Part shown: positions 62,154-64,000 of the stretch, one piece after another
How positions within the stretch are numbered: the stretch's first letter is position 1
How the letters are laid out: every line of letters starts with the position of its first letter
Source of the DNA: M3007 sp044226205
Lineage (GTDB): Bacteria; Bacteroidota; Bacteroidia; Chitinophagales; Saprospiraceae
Reading direction: 5' to 3'
NCBI GenBank assembly: GCA_044226205.1
Contig: JBGAHL010000005.1
Location: 160,855 to 224,854, forward strand
DNA: 64,000 nt
The notes under the pieces: generated by a model
What the model was told of the DNA's origin: nothing
Database searches by the model: none
Seen by the model: the letters and a program-made list of their open reading frames with translations, nothing else
Position numbers and translations under genes: made by a program

Positions 62154-63860
62154 ATGAATAAGTTGCTGGAAATCAAAGACCTGCGAATTGATTTTGAAGG
62201 CGAAAAAGGCTGGACCCAGGCCGTGTCGGGCATCTCGCTCGATCTGACCAAAGGCGAAACGCTGGGTATCGTCGGCGAGTCGGGCTCGGGCAAATCCGTG
62301 ACCGCGCTGTCCGTCATGCGTTTGTTGCCCACCCCGCCTGCGCGGTATTCGGGTGGTCAAATTTTGTTTCAAAACGGCGAAAACAACCAGCCGGTCGACC
62401 TGCTGGCCATGCCGGAAGAAGATCTTCGGCAAATCAGAGGCGCTCAAATTGCGATGATTTTTCAGGAGCCCATGACTTCTTTGAACCCCGTTTTTCGCTG
62501 CGGGCATCAGGTGACGGAAGCCATTCAATTGCACCAAAAGGTATCGTTTGCCGCAGCACGCGACCGTGCGCTGGCCTTGTTCGAACGCGTCAAATTGCCC
62601 GACCCCGCGCGCATTTTTCAGGCTTACCCCCATCAGATCAGTGGCGGCCAAAAACAAAGGGTGATGATCGCCATGGCCATGTCGTGCCAGCCCTCGCTCC
62701 TGATCGCCGACGAACCCACCACAGCGCTTGATGTGACGGTCCAGAAGGCAATTCTTGACCTCATGCGCGAGCTGCGCGAGGAACGCGACCTCTCGATGAT
62801 TTTTATTAGCCACGACCTGGGTGTGATCGGCGAAATTGCCGACCGCGCCGTCGTGATGCACAAGGGAAATATCGTGGAAAGCGGGCCCGTCGAGCAAATA
62901 TTGAAACATCCGCAACATCCTTATACACAAGGACTTGTCGCTTGCAGGCCCTCTCTCAATCGAAAACTCTACCGCATGCCTACCGTGCCGGATTTTTTGG
63001 AAAAAGGCGGGTTTGAAGCGCGGGTAATCACTGCCGGCGAGACCCAAAACCGGCAGACGCAATTGCAGTCCAATGCCCCGATTCTAAGGGTGGATCAACT
63101 TGGCGTCCGATATCCCGCCCGTAAAAACTGGCTCGGCAGGACGCAGGAATGGACGCACGCCGTGGACAATGTGAGTTTCGAGGTTTTTCCCGGGGAAACT
63201 TTTGGTCTGGCGGGCGAATCGGGTTGCGGTAAAACCACGCTCGGGCGCACCCTCGCCAAACTCGCAGAGCCGCATCAGGGAACAATTCTTTACCAGGATA
63301 CCGTCATTTCCGGGCTTGGCAATAAAGAATTCAGGCCATTCCGGAAACACATACAGATGGTGTTCCAAGACCCCTTCTCTTCGCTCAACCCGCGCATGAC
63401 AATTGGCGAGGCTATTCTGGAACCCATGAAAGTGCACGAGTTGCACACCAACGATGCCATCCGCCGGCAGAAGGTCGCCGATTTGCTGGAAACGGTGGGA
63501 CTGGAGGCCGGCCATGCCGGGCGCTACCCGCACGAATTTTCCGGTGGTCAGCGGCAGCGTATTTGTATCGCCAGAGCCCTGGCGCTGGAACCCCGACTGT
63601 TGATTTGTGATGAAATTGTGTCGGCCCTCGACGTGTCCGTTCAGGCCACCGTGCTGAATCTGCTGATGGATTTGCAGGAAAAATACGGGCTGACCTATTT
63701 GTTTATCTCGCACGATTTGAGTGTCATCAAACAAATGTGCGACCGCCTGATGATCATGAATCGAGGCAAAATCGAACAAATCGGCTATCCAGATCAGGTG
63801 TTCGCCCAACCCGAAACGGAGTACGTTCGCAGGTTGATCGACGCAATTCCGGGGACATAA
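62154..63860 (+). CDS. Oligopeptide ABC transporter ATPase, two fused domains (DppD-DppF/YejF-like)
   Basis: A 568-residue protein with two ATPase domains. Domain 1 has Walker A GESGSGKSV (41-49), signature ISGGQKQRV and Walker B LLIADEPTTALDV. Domain 2 has GESGCGKTT (near 356), FSGGQRQRI and LLICDEIVSALDV. The HPYTQGLVACRPS motif after domain 1 belongs to the oligopeptide-type C-terminal extension. It would energise a peptide importer, possibly with the DppB-like permease at 11749-12816, though no permease or binding protein is adjacent. It is complete, ending 140 bases before the right edge. Confidence 0.94.
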   Translation: MNKLLEIKDLRIDFEGEKGWTQAVSGISLDLTKGETLGIVGESGSGKSVTALSVMRLLPTPPARYSGGQILFQNGENNQPVDLLAMPEEDLRQIRGAQIAMIFQEPMTSLNPVFRCGHQVTEAIQLHQKVSFAAARDRALALFERVKLPDPARIFQAYPHQISGGQKQRVMIAMAMSCQPSLLIADEPTTALDVTVQKAILDLMRELREERDLSMIFISHDLGVIGEIADRAVVMHKGNIVESGPVEQILKHPQHPYTQGLVACRPSLNRKLYRMPTVPDFLEKGGFEARVITAGETQNRQTQLQSNAPILRVDQLGVRYPARKNWLGRTQEWTHAVDNVSFEVFPGETFGLAGESGCGKTTLGRTLAKLAEPHQGTILYQDTVISGLGNKEFRPFRKHIQMVFQDPFSSLNPRMTIGEAILEPMKVHELHTNDAIRRQKVADLLETVGLEAGHAGRYPHEFSGGQRQRICIARALALEPRLLICDEIVSALDVSVQATVLNLLMDLQEKYGLTYLFISHDLSVIKQMCDRLMIMNRGKIEQIGYPDQVFAQPETEYVRRLIDAIPGT

Positions 63861-63933
63861 AAAAACATGAGTCATCCCGAATTTTGAGCCAAGCAATGTG
63901 CGAGGCAATTAGAGATGGCCTGACGGAATCTGT

Positions 63934-63965
63934 AAATCGGCATCGAAGCTTTTCGGTGCCGATTT
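63934..63965. repeat. Inverted repeat near the right edge
   Basis: AAATCGGCA (63934-63942) and TGCCGATTT (63957-63965) form a 9-bp stem that can extend through CGAA/TTCG. It has no clear T run, so it is a weak terminator candidate for the ABC transporter gene on the plus strand. The rest of 63861-64000 shows no gene. Confidence 0.55.
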
Positions 63966-64000
63966 CCTGTTCTATGGCACCAATTGTTGATGAATTGGGC

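Noticed and set aside
59157..63062. Long antisense open frames opposite AsmA (559 codons) and opposite rnd and the ABC gene (521 codons)
   Set aside because: Both are shadows of well-supported genes, and their predicted composition (rich in His, Phe, Gly, Val) is typical of antisense translation.
63861..64000. Possible tRNA or IS end near the right edge
   Set aside because: No cloverleaf fold or terminal repeat pair was seen; only the inverted repeat at 63934-63965 remains.

Overview
The window reads as the chromosome of a member of the Bacteroidota, most likely a Saprospiria/Lewinella-like environmental bacterium (inference). The signs are two secreted proteins ending in type IX secretion sorting domains, a carboxypeptidase-regulatory-domain TonB-dependent receptor, a UpxY-type NusG paralogue, and several promoter-like TAnnTTTG boxes. 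Coding density is very high. No gene-free stretch exceeds about 170 bases, and no tRNA, rRNA, IS element or CRISPR array was seen.

Layout. 1-16158 is mostly housekeeping and secreted functions: the end of an alpha/alpha-toroid protein, photolyase, a DUF721 protein, an MFS pump, a nucleoside phosphorylase, a small lipoprotein pair, a DUF1028 T9SS cargo protein, miaB, a sigma-54 activator, a thioredoxin-fold lipoprotein-like protein, an Opp/Dpp permease, and selD overlapping a TonB receptor gene. 16307-20263 holds a polysaccharide-deacetylase-like protein, a Wzi/RemB-like outer-membrane barrel and a staphylococcal-nuclease-like protein.

20269-44752 is a large plus-strand surface-polysaccharide locus. 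It contains all five enzymes expected for UDP-ManNAc3NAcA (wlbB/wbpD acetyltransferase, wbpA-type dehydrogenase, wecB/wbpI-type epimerase, wlbC/wbpE aminotransferase, wlbA/wbpB oxidoreductase). It also holds a UpxY antiterminator, a Wzz-like chain-length protein, a PAPS-making module (cysC, cysD, cysN), three different sulfotransferases, two glycosyltransferases, a Wzx flippase, a Wzy-like polymerase, and the GDP-L-fucose genes manC, gmd and fcl. metH is embedded in the middle. From cysN to gmd the genes are almost all joined by 4-base stop/start overlaps, so they look translationally coupled. The simplest reading is a sulfated, Wzx/Wzy-made exopolysaccharide or capsule containing a di-N-acetylated mannuronic acid and fucose. 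The initiating phosphoglycosyltransferase and the Wza-type exporter are not in the window.

44895-50440 contains a lone DUF433 gene followed by a 12-C tract and a strong terminator. A minus-strand operon follows, of three more GT4 glycosyltransferases, a Crp-family regulator and a pirin. The first glycosyltransferase gene of that operon appears to start at ATC. 50555-64000 returns to dispersed functions: a nucleoid-associated protein, a PhoD-like T9SS phosphatase, an atypical pyruvate-kinase-like protein, GNAT, DinB, AhpD-like and spermidine-synthase-like proteins, a large AsmA protein, RNase D and a double-ATPase oligopeptide ABC protein.

The observations most worth following are the sulfation module, the complete diacetamido-uronic-acid pathway, the ATC start, the paired palindromes over the miaB promoter, and promoter boxes placed so close to start codons that transcripts would be almost leaderless.
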